A stretch of DNA of 64,000 bases from Schizochytrium sp. CCTCC M209059 (lineage: Eukaryota; Sar; Bigyra; Thraustochytrida; Thraustochytriidae): the NCBI GenBank assembly GCA_000818945.1, contig KN805372.1:345214-409213 (forward strand), given 5' to 3'. Positions 48,401 to 56,643 of the stretch are shown piece by piece. Under the pieces are notes generated by a model. The model was not told the DNA's origin. It worked only from the letters and a program-made list of their open reading frames with translations, and ran no database searches. A program made the translations under genes and the position numbers. Positions within the stretch are counted from its first letter, which is position 1. Every line of letters begins with the position of its first letter.

Positions 48401-48840
48401 AAAGCTTGAGCAAAGAGTCTATCAATCGCAGGGTCTACAACCAGCGACATGACCACGTCCGAGAGCAGCTGCTGCGGCAGCGTGGCAATCGATTGAAAGT
48501 CAGCTACAATGTGTCGACGTGAGAGAACCGCACGCGCCTCGTCTTCGTGCATCGCCGCTTGAACAATGGCAAGTTCAAGGTCCTCACGCGAGGGCAAATC
48601 TCCTTTGGCAATATTACGGTTTTTCACACCACGTTGCCTCACTTTGCTCTCCTCCTGACGAAGGACATTGTCGAGCTCGCGCCATGCGAACCAGGGCGAC
48701 AGCAGCCGATTTTCTCGCGCCCACGCACGGAGATCACGCTTCAACGTTGCGCTGGTGTGCACGGACTGCATCATCCAAAAAAGAATTGCAAGAATTCGCT
48801 CCTGCTTTGCACGGCGTGCGTCGTCGACGAGTGCATTCAC
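45436..48840 (-). CDS. HEAT-repeat protein with acidic linker
   Basis: 1134 residues. The N-terminal region (1-290) is helical with no recognised domain. Residues about 300-350 form an acidic/Lys-rich linker (EEEEERKEEDQEEEK). From about 390 to the C-terminus lies a long helical solenoid with HEAT-type repeats such as PKWKVRRVATSALAAFAPL, ISVQSRVAAIEGLAH and SRTRRIAADALAGQGAH, each with the D/R and hydrophobic register of HEAT units. HEAT scaffolds mediate protein-protein contacts; partner unknown. The coding 3' end overlaps the DCAF4-like CDS on the other strand (45436-45484). No TM or signal peptide. Start is the first Met of the frame. Confidence 0.8.
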   Translation of the reverse strand: MNALVDDARRAKQERILAILFWMMQSVHTSATLKRDLRAWARENRLLSPWFAWRELDNVLRQEESKVRQRGVKNRNIAKGDLPSREDLELAIVQAAMHEDEARAVLSRRHIVADFQSIATLPQQLLSDVVMSLVVDPAIDRLFAQAFANAARICNASFASPIRSKTAYAAVSLTAFLAILQRLHFAIKPAEAARCYRQSMHSLCSGKTNKRALCWPEFVEALLRCACLVLARREVREQPKKNSNLEHPHSTSNGWEQHLDQEMALAAAAHLAKALQALAQHEKKVASTDKSLVTKTARNSYHVDFKEEEEERKEEDQEEEKEKDQEEVHFRDAESEEENVKGKEDFAMNHTTIVHEETHNRKREDATTAKVNPPLPSLRARRNSAAALRLGMWPHVANHRLDDLLELIANASKCPNAANVAAMSAALQQARARGDLDHQDAFVVQALLPGAHQVITRLLEEDHSLDPVLVEILPLLEQLPYTAAATMLGDHPWLAEGALQNVILRNYARPSAGEMENILLQLAQKGHHPHATTIADAMLCDDRRKATALLPLLMSRVRQPSSASFSSQVRNIACFCLGTLAHACNARELDAIVDALSTLLDEAKADPLFCTWALRQCGEPGVHRLMRIIGNVQISSARARVCALQALALNAETPRLQVATTWAPTSAVVPELDLLTIQVDNVALVDMNDFDMLIHRKTVMLQLDVRTALNCLQACSAVRCTRERQHSASVAREGNDDGVSDCPWHPRAVAICIAALEKDPELSVQACAASTLGFLLSRCKSRAFLAQHRHFAALGRASESASDQVREASILAIEKLASLFLWIADGTKEQQTSAARTAPFARELLHHAQRALRDPKWKVRRVATSALAAFAPLCGAESIAALERGLRNGSLRSSDAGLALGKMGPEGTRALIRLAKDPNISVQSRVAAIEGLAHTQHLGPGSIGEQAVDTLFSALIQDVSSSARVAAVHALAKVADRAASQTSMGTAVTYKLNLRVLHPMLFVALEDPSACVANAAAQTLAAAAPEGDLLLVRAALQSKVSRTRRIAADALAGQGAHNLKTLLLMCASDADPRTIFHVQDLIEKMDVEQIRQAWPRLDQLEDLIERVLATDAAKVSSSFYCALEAFEKNGATSL

Positions 48841-49132
48841 AACCGAGCAGGCCTACTCTCTATGCCTTATGTCTTTGCGGTGTCGGTTCGTCTTCCCTGC
48901 CTTGGCTTCAAGCTCCTCGCTGTATGAGACGAAATGGTCGGTCGGTGGCGATAGTTTGGGGACATGCACCGCCCGGCAAATTATGCATAGGCCTATCTAT
49001 CCTCCTTCCCCATTTCATGTTAACCTTTCTTCACTTTTCTTCATCCTTTTTACCTCTCTCACACACATTCATCGATCTACCTGCCTCGAAAAGCACACGC
49101 CGCCCCAACCAGCTCCGCCCGAAACCGTCACC

Positions 49133-49756
49133 ATGGACGCTCGCTCGCTTTGCAGCACGGCCGGGGTCCCCGTTGGCGCACACCCCATCGTAAACCAAGG
49201 TGTGCACTACTTTCGTAGGGTCCCCGTTCCTCGTTCCGGCCCGGCCTGTTCCATTTTGCTGGGGTCAGGATAGCGCCTTAACAGAGGGCGTTTAGGGAGG
49301 GCGGCGGGACCGGCCATTAAGGCGGCCGATTTCTCCTAGCCCACGCAACGCAACCAACTCGCGTCGCGGGCCCGTTCAGATCGGCCTTGCGCGCGCGCGA
49401 GAGCGGCGGCCCCGGTGGGAGCTGCGCCCGCGGCCGCGACCGCGCCCTGCGCCCGCCAGCGCTCTCCGTAGGCCGAAGCCGCGCCGCGCCAAGTGCGCGC
49501 GCGGGCGAGCGAGCGAGCGTGTGTGGATTCCGAGACGAGGAAAGGCGGCATCAACGCAGGTAGGGCCGCTCGCCTCGTCTCGCGTCGGCCGGCCGCGCCG
49601 CTTGGCACAGGACCGGGTGGCGCAGCAGCGCAGCAGCGTAGCGCAGCGCCCTCGCGCCCCGCCACCCCGAGCCTTGCTCTTCCTTTCTTTCTGTCTGCGC
49701 GTGCAGCCCCGCGAAACACGCGTCGCAGTGATTTCGCAGGTCCGAAGAGGGAATAA
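49133..49756 (+). other. Possible spliced short ORF / upstream ORF in the MYB leader
   Basis: Hypothetical. An ATG in excellent context (GTCACCATGG) opens 22 codons beginning MDARSLCSTAG. The frame would reach a candidate 5' splice site (CAAG|GTGTGC) at 49199/49200. A strong candidate acceptor, a long pyrimidine run ending TGCAG, lies at 49706. Joining them keeps the frame and gives 16 more codons ending at the TAA at 49754-49756, 38 codons in total. Without splicing the frame runs to 46 codons. If the transcript continues into the MYB gene this would be a uORF; it may equally be chance. No homology recognised. Confidence 0.3.
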
Positions 49757-49847
49757 ATAACTCAGGCTGAGCAAGCGGAGAAGGGGTCATTTTCACGCGA
49801 AGAGCTGAGCACGCACCCGCGTCCATTTCCCTTTAAACACATACATA

Positions 49848-49871
49848 ACAACAACAACAACAACAACAAGA
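49848..49871 (+). repeat. (CAA)n leader directly upstream of the MYB ATG
   Basis: About seven CAA units (AACAACAACAACAACAACAACAAG) abut the ATG at 49872. A CAA-rich leader is unstructured and is known from other systems to favour scanning; a regulatory role here is inference. Confidence 0.8.
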
Positions 49872-51938
49872 ATGTCGACCGATTTTGGGGATATTCTGGA
49901 CAGTCTGGACGACCACAATGACGGCGGTGGAGGAGGGTCAGGCAATGGAGGCTCGAGCTCAAGTGCAAAGCGCAAGATGATGAAGGGATACTCTGGGCGC
50001 GGCATTTACGACGATTCGGTCACGGCGCGGTTGCGAGACATGAACCAGGGCTCTTTCCGGAGTGGACGACCAACACCCATTCATCAGCAATCCGGTGATT
50101 TGCAAGAGGATGTAGGAGATGATGACTTTCTGTTTGGAGCAGACGACCAAGGCGTGCGTGGGATGGGGCCGCCGCAATCGCAGGTAAATAACGCCCCGCT
50201 TCAGCACAGTGATTCTGCACCGCCTGCGCCGATAAACGCGGCGGTGCATGGCGTGAGCAATTCGCCTGCAGATCTACGGCGCGTGCCGGAGCCGCGGCGC
50301 AGCGGGTCAAGTTTTGGGACCCGCGTCAGCAACGGTGTGTCAGAAATCGGCCGTATGCTCCAAGACGCTTTTTCTCCCGCATCAGCAAGTGCACGTGGAG
50401 AAAAGGTGGATCGGCGCTCTGACTTGAATCGCGTTGCCGCCAAGCCACGACACTGGACCACGGAGGAGGACGAGATGCTGCGAAAAGCTGTGGAAATGCA
50501 CGGTGAAAAGCAATGGAAGAAGATTGCCGAGTATGTTCCGGGGCGCAACAACACGCAGTGCTTGCAGCGATGGTCCAAGGTGCTGACACCCGGCCTGAAA
50601 AAGGGCATGTGGAGCGAAGACGAGGACAATCTTCTGTTGGAGCTCGCACAGCAGCAGCTTCAGGAGTGCAGAGCCAAGGGAAAGCAGGAAAAGGTGCAGT
50701 GGGGTGTCGTCAAGAATAGCATTCCGGGTCGCACGGCCAAACAGTGCCGTGAGCGATGGGTGAACAATCTGAACCCGGTGATTCGCCGAGACCCGTGGAC
50801 CGAGGAGGAAGACGCGAGGATTTTGCAGCTGTATGAGTCGATGCCAAAGAAGTGGGCTGCGATCTCGAAGCATCTGCCAGGCCGCACGGAGAACGCCGTC
50901 AAGGTTCGCTGGAAGAGTCTCTCTCGGGACGGCGGGGCCTCATTGTCGCGAAGCTCGTCCTCGACGCCGCGATCGCCAATCTCGGCACCGCCGAGCCCTG
51001 CGTCGAGCCACCGGTCTACTTCGATGCCCTTTCAGCAGCACGCCATGCAACAGCACGCCATGCAGCAGCAGCGGTCCATGTCTTCCGAGTACTCGGACTA
51101 TCAGAGCAAGGATCTGATGTCTCGTATGGACTCGTTTTCAAATCTAAACTTCTCAGACGATTACGCTGCGGATGGTCGCGACGATGACGTGACCTCTCCG
51201 CTCGCTTACGACGCAGGAGAGGGCTCGCGAGGCTACCCGAGTGACCCCAAGTCAATTTCGTACATGTCGATGGGCAAGATGCTGGAACCCATCGACTACC
51301 CGAAGGATGGGCTCTCGCCCATGCCCGTGTCCATGCCAACGGCGCCCACGTCGCGCCCACCAAACGCTGCCATGGGGCTTCCGCGAGCCCCGCATCTCGG
51401 CGCGGCGCGGCCCGTCGCAGCCGAGTCGCCGTATATGGCGATGGCGCCGCCAACTACCACGCCACCGACGACATCTGTTAGTGCGCAGGCGCCGTCTTCC
51501 GTCTACAGCGGGCAGCTGCAGCACCAGCAGCTGCAGCACCAACAGCACCAGCAGCCGCAGCAACATCAGCATCAGCATCAGCATCAGCAACAGCAACAGC
51601 AACTGCATCGCGTGCAGCAGCAGCAGCAGCAGCAGCAGGCGTCAGGCGCGTCTGCCGCGGCTCAAACCGCGGCTCCGGGGAAGAGGCCCTCGCTGGCGTC
51701 TGCGCCTATGGGCGGCCCCCCCTCGGGTCCAGGCCCGGACAGCAAGAGCTCCATTGGGAGCTGGCGAAACAGCGGCAACTTTGGCAATCTGTGGAACGAT
51801 CCGATCGCGACCGACGTCCACGACCTGATCAAGGATATGGGTACCTCGGGCCGCGGCGCGAGTTTTTTGGACGGCAACTTCTTTGAGTCCTCTGGAAATC
51901 TCGATGTGCCCGACACCCCGGATGACCAAGGGCGATAA
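49872..51938 (+). CDS. Three-repeat (R1R2R3) MYB transcription factor
   Basis: 688 residues, nuclear DNA-binding regulator. N-terminal 190 residues are acidic then Gly/Ser-rich. R1 spans about 193-239 with Trp195, Trp215 and Trp234; R2 about 245-300 with Trp247, Trp277 and Trp296; R3 about 307-352 with Trp309, Trp328 and Trp347. Recognition helices read NNTQCLQRWSKVLTP, TAKQCRERWVNNLNP and TENAVKVRWKSLSRD, all typical of c-Myb/plant 3R-MYB, which control G2/M genes. In R2 the first two Trp are 30 apart instead of about 20, because of an inserted polar helix (QQQLQECRAKGKQEK). The C-terminal half is Ser/Pro- and Gln-rich with His/Gln repeats (about 550-595). A (CAA)n leader precedes the ATG. 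Confidence 0.92.
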   Translation: MSTDFGDILDSLDDHNDGGGGGSGNGGSSSSAKRKMMKGYSGRGIYDDSVTARLRDMNQGSFRSGRPTPIHQQSGDLQEDVGDDDFLFGADDQGVRGMGPPQSQVNNAPLQHSDSAPPAPINAAVHGVSNSPADLRRVPEPRRSGSSFGTRVSNGVSEIGRMLQDAFSPASASARGEKVDRRSDLNRVAAKPRHWTTEEDEMLRKAVEMHGEKQWKKIAEYVPGRNNTQCLQRWSKVLTPGLKKGMWSEDEDNLLLELAQQQLQECRAKGKQEKVQWGVVKNSIPGRTAKQCRERWVNNLNPVIRRDPWTEEEDARILQLYESMPKKWAAISKHLPGRTENAVKVRWKSLSRDGGASLSRSSSSTPRSPISAPPSPASSHRSTSMPFQQHAMQQHAMQQQRSMSSEYSDYQSKDLMSRMDSFSNLNFSDDYAADGRDDDVTSPLAYDAGEGSRGYPSDPKSISYMSMGKMLEPIDYPKDGLSPMPVSMPTAPTSRPPNAAMGLPRAPHLGAARPVAAESPYMAMAPPTTTPPTTSVSAQAPSSVYSGQLQHQQLQHQQHQQPQQHQHQHQHQQQQQQLHRVQQQQQQQQASGASAAAQTAAPGKRPSLASAPMGGPPSGPGPDSKSSIGSWRNSGNFGNLWNDPIATDVHDLIKDMGTSGRGASFLDGNFFESSGNLDVPDTPDDQGR

Positions 51939-53299
51939 AGTATAACTAAATTGAAAGATGAATGATGCCATGTACCGAGCCGCTGCTATGTATCGAGCCG
52001 CTGCTGCCATGGGTGGGTGGCTGGCTGGCTGGCTGTCTTGACTGGCTGGCTTGCCTAGGAACAGATGTTGTTGCAGTGGCAGCTGGCAGTGAGTGTGGCG
52101 GACGACCAACATTCTCGCACACTAGTATGTTGGGGAGGAGGCGAAGAAGGACAAGATTGCGGAGGAGTGAAATCAAAAGTGGAAATAGCCCCTTCTCCCC
52201 TCTCCCCCTAAAAAGTTCACTAAACCCTCTCCTAACGCACAATCGCACACGCGCACACAGCGCATCTGTTAGTTATTTACTGGCGCGATCTTCCGCAGAT
52301 GGCACGCGCGCAAGCGTGGCCGCCGCGGCCGACCTCAGCCCCCCCGCCTGCGCTGTCGCCTCTCCGCTCTGCTCCGCTCTGCGCACGATGCTCTGCAACC
52401 TCTGCAGCTGCACGCGCTGCAGATTCTGCACGCGCCGCAAACCCTGCACGCGCTGCAGCTGCCTGCCTGTCTGCTGTCATAATGATGCTACTCCATTTAC
52501 GCCTGCACACGTGCCTGCCTCTGCAGGCACTCAATGTCCACGTCGCTTCTGGCCGCACGGCGCCCGAGCCCGCCTTGTCCCCCGCGGCCTCGCTCAACCC
52601 GCGCCGCAGAGGCCGGCGCGGCCACACCGGCGCGCGGCGGTGGCCCGCGCGGTCTCTCGGAGCGGGAAGGGGCGCGGGACCTCGAAGAAGTTGTCCGGAG
52701 GCCGCGCAAGTGCTCGACAAACTTGACTGGGGACCCGCGCGCGCACTCACTCGCAGCTGGAAAGCTGCCGCTGCTGGCGGCGGCCTGCCCGGTGCACGTG
52801 CCGCGCGGCGCCCTGCGGCGCTCGAGGCGGGCGCGGCGCGCTCGGGCTCGGGCTCGGGCTCGGGCTCGCGCGGGAGCTTGGCGCGAGCGCGGGAGCTTGG
52901 CGCGAGCGCGGGCTCGGGTCCGTGGCCGGTGCGCTCGCCGCGCGGAAGGAGAGGGAGGAGGGCCGGAGGGCGGGCGGGGGAGGTCTCCGCGCGTGCCCCT
53001 GTTCGGGGACGGCGGAATGCGGGGGTGCGCGCGGGAAGGGGGGTGTCGTAGGAGTATTCGCGTGCACGCGCTGGAAATTGCGGAGATGGACTGCGGCATC
53101 TACACCCGCACAGGAACTGCGTCTAGGCCTATACGCGACGGACGCCACGGACAGCGTAGTAAGGTACTACCATATAGCGATCGGCAGCGGCGGCGGCGGG
53201 AAGGCAGCACGAGCAAAGTCCAAACGCCCGTCTGCCGCTGGAGAGAGCTTGCCCGAGCCAAGAGGAGAGGAGAGGAGTGAGCGAAGCGAGGACAGGGCA
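51939..53299. other. Intergenic, 1.36 kb
   Basis: Between the MYB stop and the ADAM-like start, both plus. Holds TGGC units at about 52015-52050, (GGCTCG)n at 52840-52868 plus a 20-base duplicated GC unit to 52910. An open frame that extends the ADAM-like ORF upstream to 52922 is repeat-derived; it lacks a signal peptide and I reject it as the start. Confidence 0.5.
52838..52915. repeat. (GGCTCG)n hexamer run plus 20-base GC tandem unit
   Basis: About five GGCTCG units then two copies of a GCGGGAGCTTGGCGCGAGC-type unit. Lies about 385 bases upstream of the ADAM-like start. Confidence 0.8.
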
Positions 53300-55756
53300 A
53301 TGGGCGCCGCGCGGGTCCTAGCCACGGCCCTGCTAGCAGTGGCGGGCCTGGCCGCGCAAAGCGAAGCGCGCCTCAAGGCCTCGGGAGAGTACAGCCGCGA
53401 CCTCCTGGACCTCGACCGCAAGCTGCTCGATAAGATCCAGGAGTACGAGGTCGTGGACGACCTCCTGCCCAGCCACGAGCATCGCCGTCTGCTGTCCGCA
53501 GAAACGACCGACTTCAGCCTTTCTGCCTTTGGCGAGCCGCACAACTTCGAACTCGAGGTGCATCGCAATCTTTTCGACACCAACTTCAAGAATGTAGGCG
53601 TTGGCCGCGATGGCAAGCCCATTCTCCTCAACGACGAAAAAGACTGCGTATACCGAGGCGCCAACAAGACGACCTTTTCCTTTTGCGGCGGCGTCGTCCA
53701 CGGTCGCTTTCAACGCGACGGCGACTTTGTGCATGTCAAACCTCTGCCATCGGGCCGTCACGTCATCTTCAAGCGGCGCCACCTCGAGACCGCGGAACCG
53801 GGGCATTGCGGCATCACTGACGCCAACGAGAAAATGCTCGACGTCTCTGGCTCGAACATCATTTTCCACCGCGATCTGGCGCACGATCATGACCATGCTC
53901 ACAGCGAGCACGTGCACGACCATGTACACGTGCATGAGGCGGCGCATGCCGGCGAGAGTGGCCGCGTCCTGGCAGAAGAAGAACTCAAGACAGATGCGGT
54001 GGACACCAAGCGCAAGCTGGCCACCAACCGTAATGTCGACATTCTCGTCTTCAATGACAAACTCCGTTATGACGAGTACGGTTACGGCATTTTTGCGAAT
54101 ACTGCCTATATTGTCAGCCTCGTAGCCGACCTGTACGAGGACCTGCCTGGCGACAACGTGATCAACATTAACTTGGTCGCGACCTTTGTTTTCACCGAAG
54201 AGGACCCCTGGACAATCTCCATGACCAACGGTGGATCGAGTGTCGATGCTGATACTCTTCTTGACCTGTTTTCAGAATACATGGGAGAAAAGGACGACGA
54301 CGTGAGTGCCTTTGTGACCGGCAGAGAAGATCATGCGATGCTTCTCTCGGGCTACGACTTTTATGACGATAGCGCTTCGAGTGACAGTGTTGTCGGCCTC
54401 GCCTGGGTCGGCGGTCTCTGCAAAGAGGGTGAAACGGGCGTGTTGACTTCAACCGCGGCGCGTTACACGGGTATCACGCAGGCAGACTTTGACGACGAAA
54501 AGTACGTCGCCAATATCTTTGCACACGAGCTTGGTCACAACCTCGGAATGCAGCACACCAATGTGGAAAGTACGGGCTATGCCCCGAATTCGCCCTGCAA
54601 CGCAGCCGCTGACGAGGTCATGGACCCTTCGGCCTCGTATGAGCCAGAATGGTCATCCTGCACGCACGAGTACTGGCAGGCAAAGCTAGACGGTGAAATG
54701 ACCTATGACGCCACCTGTACCGAGGCTGCCAGCGACACCAGTGTTGCTGGTTTGTGTGGCAACGGCGTCGTTGACCCAGGTGAAGACTGTGACTGTCTTT
54801 TTAACGATTGCACAGGTGTTGACGCCTGCTGCAATGGAGCGGCCTGCACCTTCTCAGGCTCTTCCGTTTGTAGTGAGCTCGATCCGTGCTGTGTCAACAG
54901 CGGAGGAACGTGTTCGGTCCAGACGGACACAGCGGTGGTTTGCCGTGCCTCTGCGGACGCTACCTGCGACCCAAGCCCCGAAACCTGTGATGGGTCAAAT
55001 GCCAAATGTCCAACTGACGTGGTCGCTGCTTCTGGCACTGCGTGCGATAATGACGGCAAGTGCTTTCTTGGCAAGTGCGTTAACTACGAGGACCAGTGTA
55101 TCGATAATGGATATGCGAGCGGAGAATGTGGATTTGCGAACGCTGAGACGGGTCTCTACCAATGGTGCAGCGGTTATGTTCGCTGTGCAAGCAGCGGCGG
55201 TGGTTGCCAAAGCCCGCCGTACTATCCCGCAGATGGCTCGCCCTGTGAATCGGATGGCCAGTGCTATGGACGGGTATGCATCACCGACTCTTCTGCCCTT
55301 CCGACTCCATCAGACATTGAGCAGTGTTCCAACGGTGTCCTAGATGGCTCCGAATCGGACGTGGACTGCGGTGGCGACTTTTGCTACCCATGCACTGCAG
55401 GAAAGATTTGCGCAACCGATGACGACTGTCTCTATCCGTCGTTTTGCAATGAGACGACGCTTCTTTGTGATGTGACCGACTACTACCCCGAATTTGATGG
55501 AGAGGAGAACGAAGACGACTGGACTGCCCAGCTGCTCGGTCTCTGGGCTAAATTCCTCGATTGGGTGCTGAACAACACTGCATTGGCAGCTGGCGTTTTT
55601 TCCGGTGTCGGTTTTGTTATTGTCGCCTGTTTGGTGAGCTGCTGCTGCTGCGGCGGCAAGGAAAAGACGCGGCAATACGCTCAACAAGCCTCGTTCAGAA
55701 TGCGCGGCGATCCCAGGCAAGAGCAGCAAGTGGCCACGGCGAGCCCGTATTACTAA
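53300..55756 (+). CDS. Membrane-anchored ADAM-like (M12B) metalloprotease
   Basis: 818 residues from the chosen Met, which starts a signal peptide (MGAARVLATALLAVAGLAAQ). The longer frame from 52922 puts repeat-coded residues before it. A prodomain (about 30-235) carries a candidate cysteine switch at Cys170 (PGHCGITD). A His-rich stretch follows at about 195-216 (AHDHDHAHSEHVHDHVHVHE). Lys237-Arg-Lys is a possible processing site. The catalytic domain (about 245-465) has the zinc motif HELGHNLGMQH with His409, Glu410, His413 and His419. A likely Met-turn is EVMDPSA at about 439. A disintegrin-like/Cys-rich region follows from Cys486 (CGNGVVDPGEDCDC) to about 740. A TM helix at about 762-781 precedes CCCC (potential palmitoylation) and a short tail. 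ADAM proteases shed surface proteins; substrate unknown. Confidence 0.88.
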   Translation: MGAARVLATALLAVAGLAAQSEARLKASGEYSRDLLDLDRKLLDKIQEYEVVDDLLPSHEHRRLLSAETTDFSLSAFGEPHNFELEVHRNLFDTNFKNVGVGRDGKPILLNDEKDCVYRGANKTTFSFCGGVVHGRFQRDGDFVHVKPLPSGRHVIFKRRHLETAEPGHCGITDANEKMLDVSGSNIIFHRDLAHDHDHAHSEHVHDHVHVHEAAHAGESGRVLAEEELKTDAVDTKRKLATNRNVDILVFNDKLRYDEYGYGIFANTAYIVSLVADLYEDLPGDNVININLVATFVFTEEDPWTISMTNGGSSVDADTLLDLFSEYMGEKDDDVSAFVTGREDHAMLLSGYDFYDDSASSDSVVGLAWVGGLCKEGETGVLTSTAARYTGITQADFDDEKYVANIFAHELGHNLGMQHTNVESTGYAPNSPCNAAADEVMDPSASYEPEWSSCTHEYWQAKLDGEMTYDATCTEAASDTSVAGLCGNGVVDPGEDCDCLFNDCTGVDACCNGAACTFSGSSVCSELDPCCVNSGGTCSVQTDTAVVCRASADATCDPSPETCDGSNAKCPTDVVAASGTACDNDGKCFLGKCVNYEDQCIDNGYASGECGFANAETGLYQWCSGYVRCASSGGGCQSPPYYPADGSPCESDGQCYGRVCITDSSALPTPSDIEQCSNGVLDGSESDVDCGGDFCYPCTAGKICATDDDCLYPSFCNETTLLCDVTDYYPEFDGEENEDDWTAQLLGLWAKFLDWVLNNTALAAGVFSGVGFVIVACLVSCCCCGGKEKTRQYAQQASFRMRGDPRQEQQVATASPYY

Positions 55757-56643
55757 GCTGGGCGCGCCGCGAGCACTCACTCATTCCGGTGTTTCCTCTC
55801 AAAGTGCTTCTTCCGTATTCCTTACTTAACTTTTTACTGTTCCTTCTCTTTGTGCATCACGTGCCATCATGTGCAATGACTTTTGCCTCGTCGTCGCGAC
55901 ATCCTCTCGTGGACTGTTTACACGTTGAGCAAGCTCTTGCACTTCGTCACTTGCTTGCTTCACGCACGCGAGCAAAGCAAAGCAAAACAAAGCAAATCAT
56001 TCAAGCATTTTTCTACCCCGCTTCTCCCCTACGCCAGTCTTTAGCCCTTGCCTTTTCACATTTTAGTCTTTCGAGGCCTCGTGCTTACAGGCTGACTCGC
56101 CACGTGCAAAAGAGGAGACGCAAGAATCATTGGAAATGGCTTTTGATCGATCTTGCAACAATGGCTTTTGCAGCGCGTTTTGCCGCGCGTTTTGCCGCGC
56201 CTGGCCACAACGCATTTTATTAGCAGCACCGCTATTTTGCTGCCATTGATGACAAATAATCATTCTTTGGCCCTCTGATCAGCCACTCGCTGCCTCGCCC
56301 GGAGAAAAATAAATGGAACAAAATAGTACCGCTTTGAGCTCCGCACACGTAAAAGAACGAGGATCTCCGTCGGACATTTGTATTGACGCACAACTCATCA
56401 AGCAGAAGGATTTCGAGGCGCAGAGTCCCCTTGATCGAAGAGTTGTGTCGTCCGAGACAATCTGATCCAATCTTACCCGAATAAACACCGTGTCAGTGTC
56501 AGCATGTAGACACATTGAGCATGCACGCCTGCAATCAAAACCTAAAGATAATCTTCTTAATGTTCAACGCTCGCGAGACCGCGTCATTATAGCAGCGATC
56601 TCAGACGAACAGGCTGACTTGCCAAGTGCCTTGAGGTCGACAT
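55757..56643. other. Convergent 3' intergenic region, 887 bp
   Basis: Between the ADAM-like stop (plus) and the multi-TM gene end (minus). It has AAAGC/CAAAG repeats near 55974-55998 and an AT-richer stretch 56220-56580. Frames here have no family signal. Presumed 3' UTRs. Confidence 0.5.

Larger units (their letters stand above)
48841..49871. promoter_or_regulatory. Divergent intergenic region and MYB 5' leader
   Basis: Separates the HEAT gene start (48840) from the MYB start (49872). A pyrimidine-rich stretch (49020-49090) precedes the ATG at 49133. The interval 49200-49706 looks like an intron (GT...polypyrimidine-AG), followed by the (CAA)n leader just before the MYB ATG. The rest, 49320-49680, is GC-rich. 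Confidence 0.5.

Noticed and set aside
52922..53299. N-terminal extension of the ADAM-like frame
   Set aside because: Repeat-coded Gly/Arg/Ala sequence with no signal peptide; the Met at 53300 begins a typical signal peptide.
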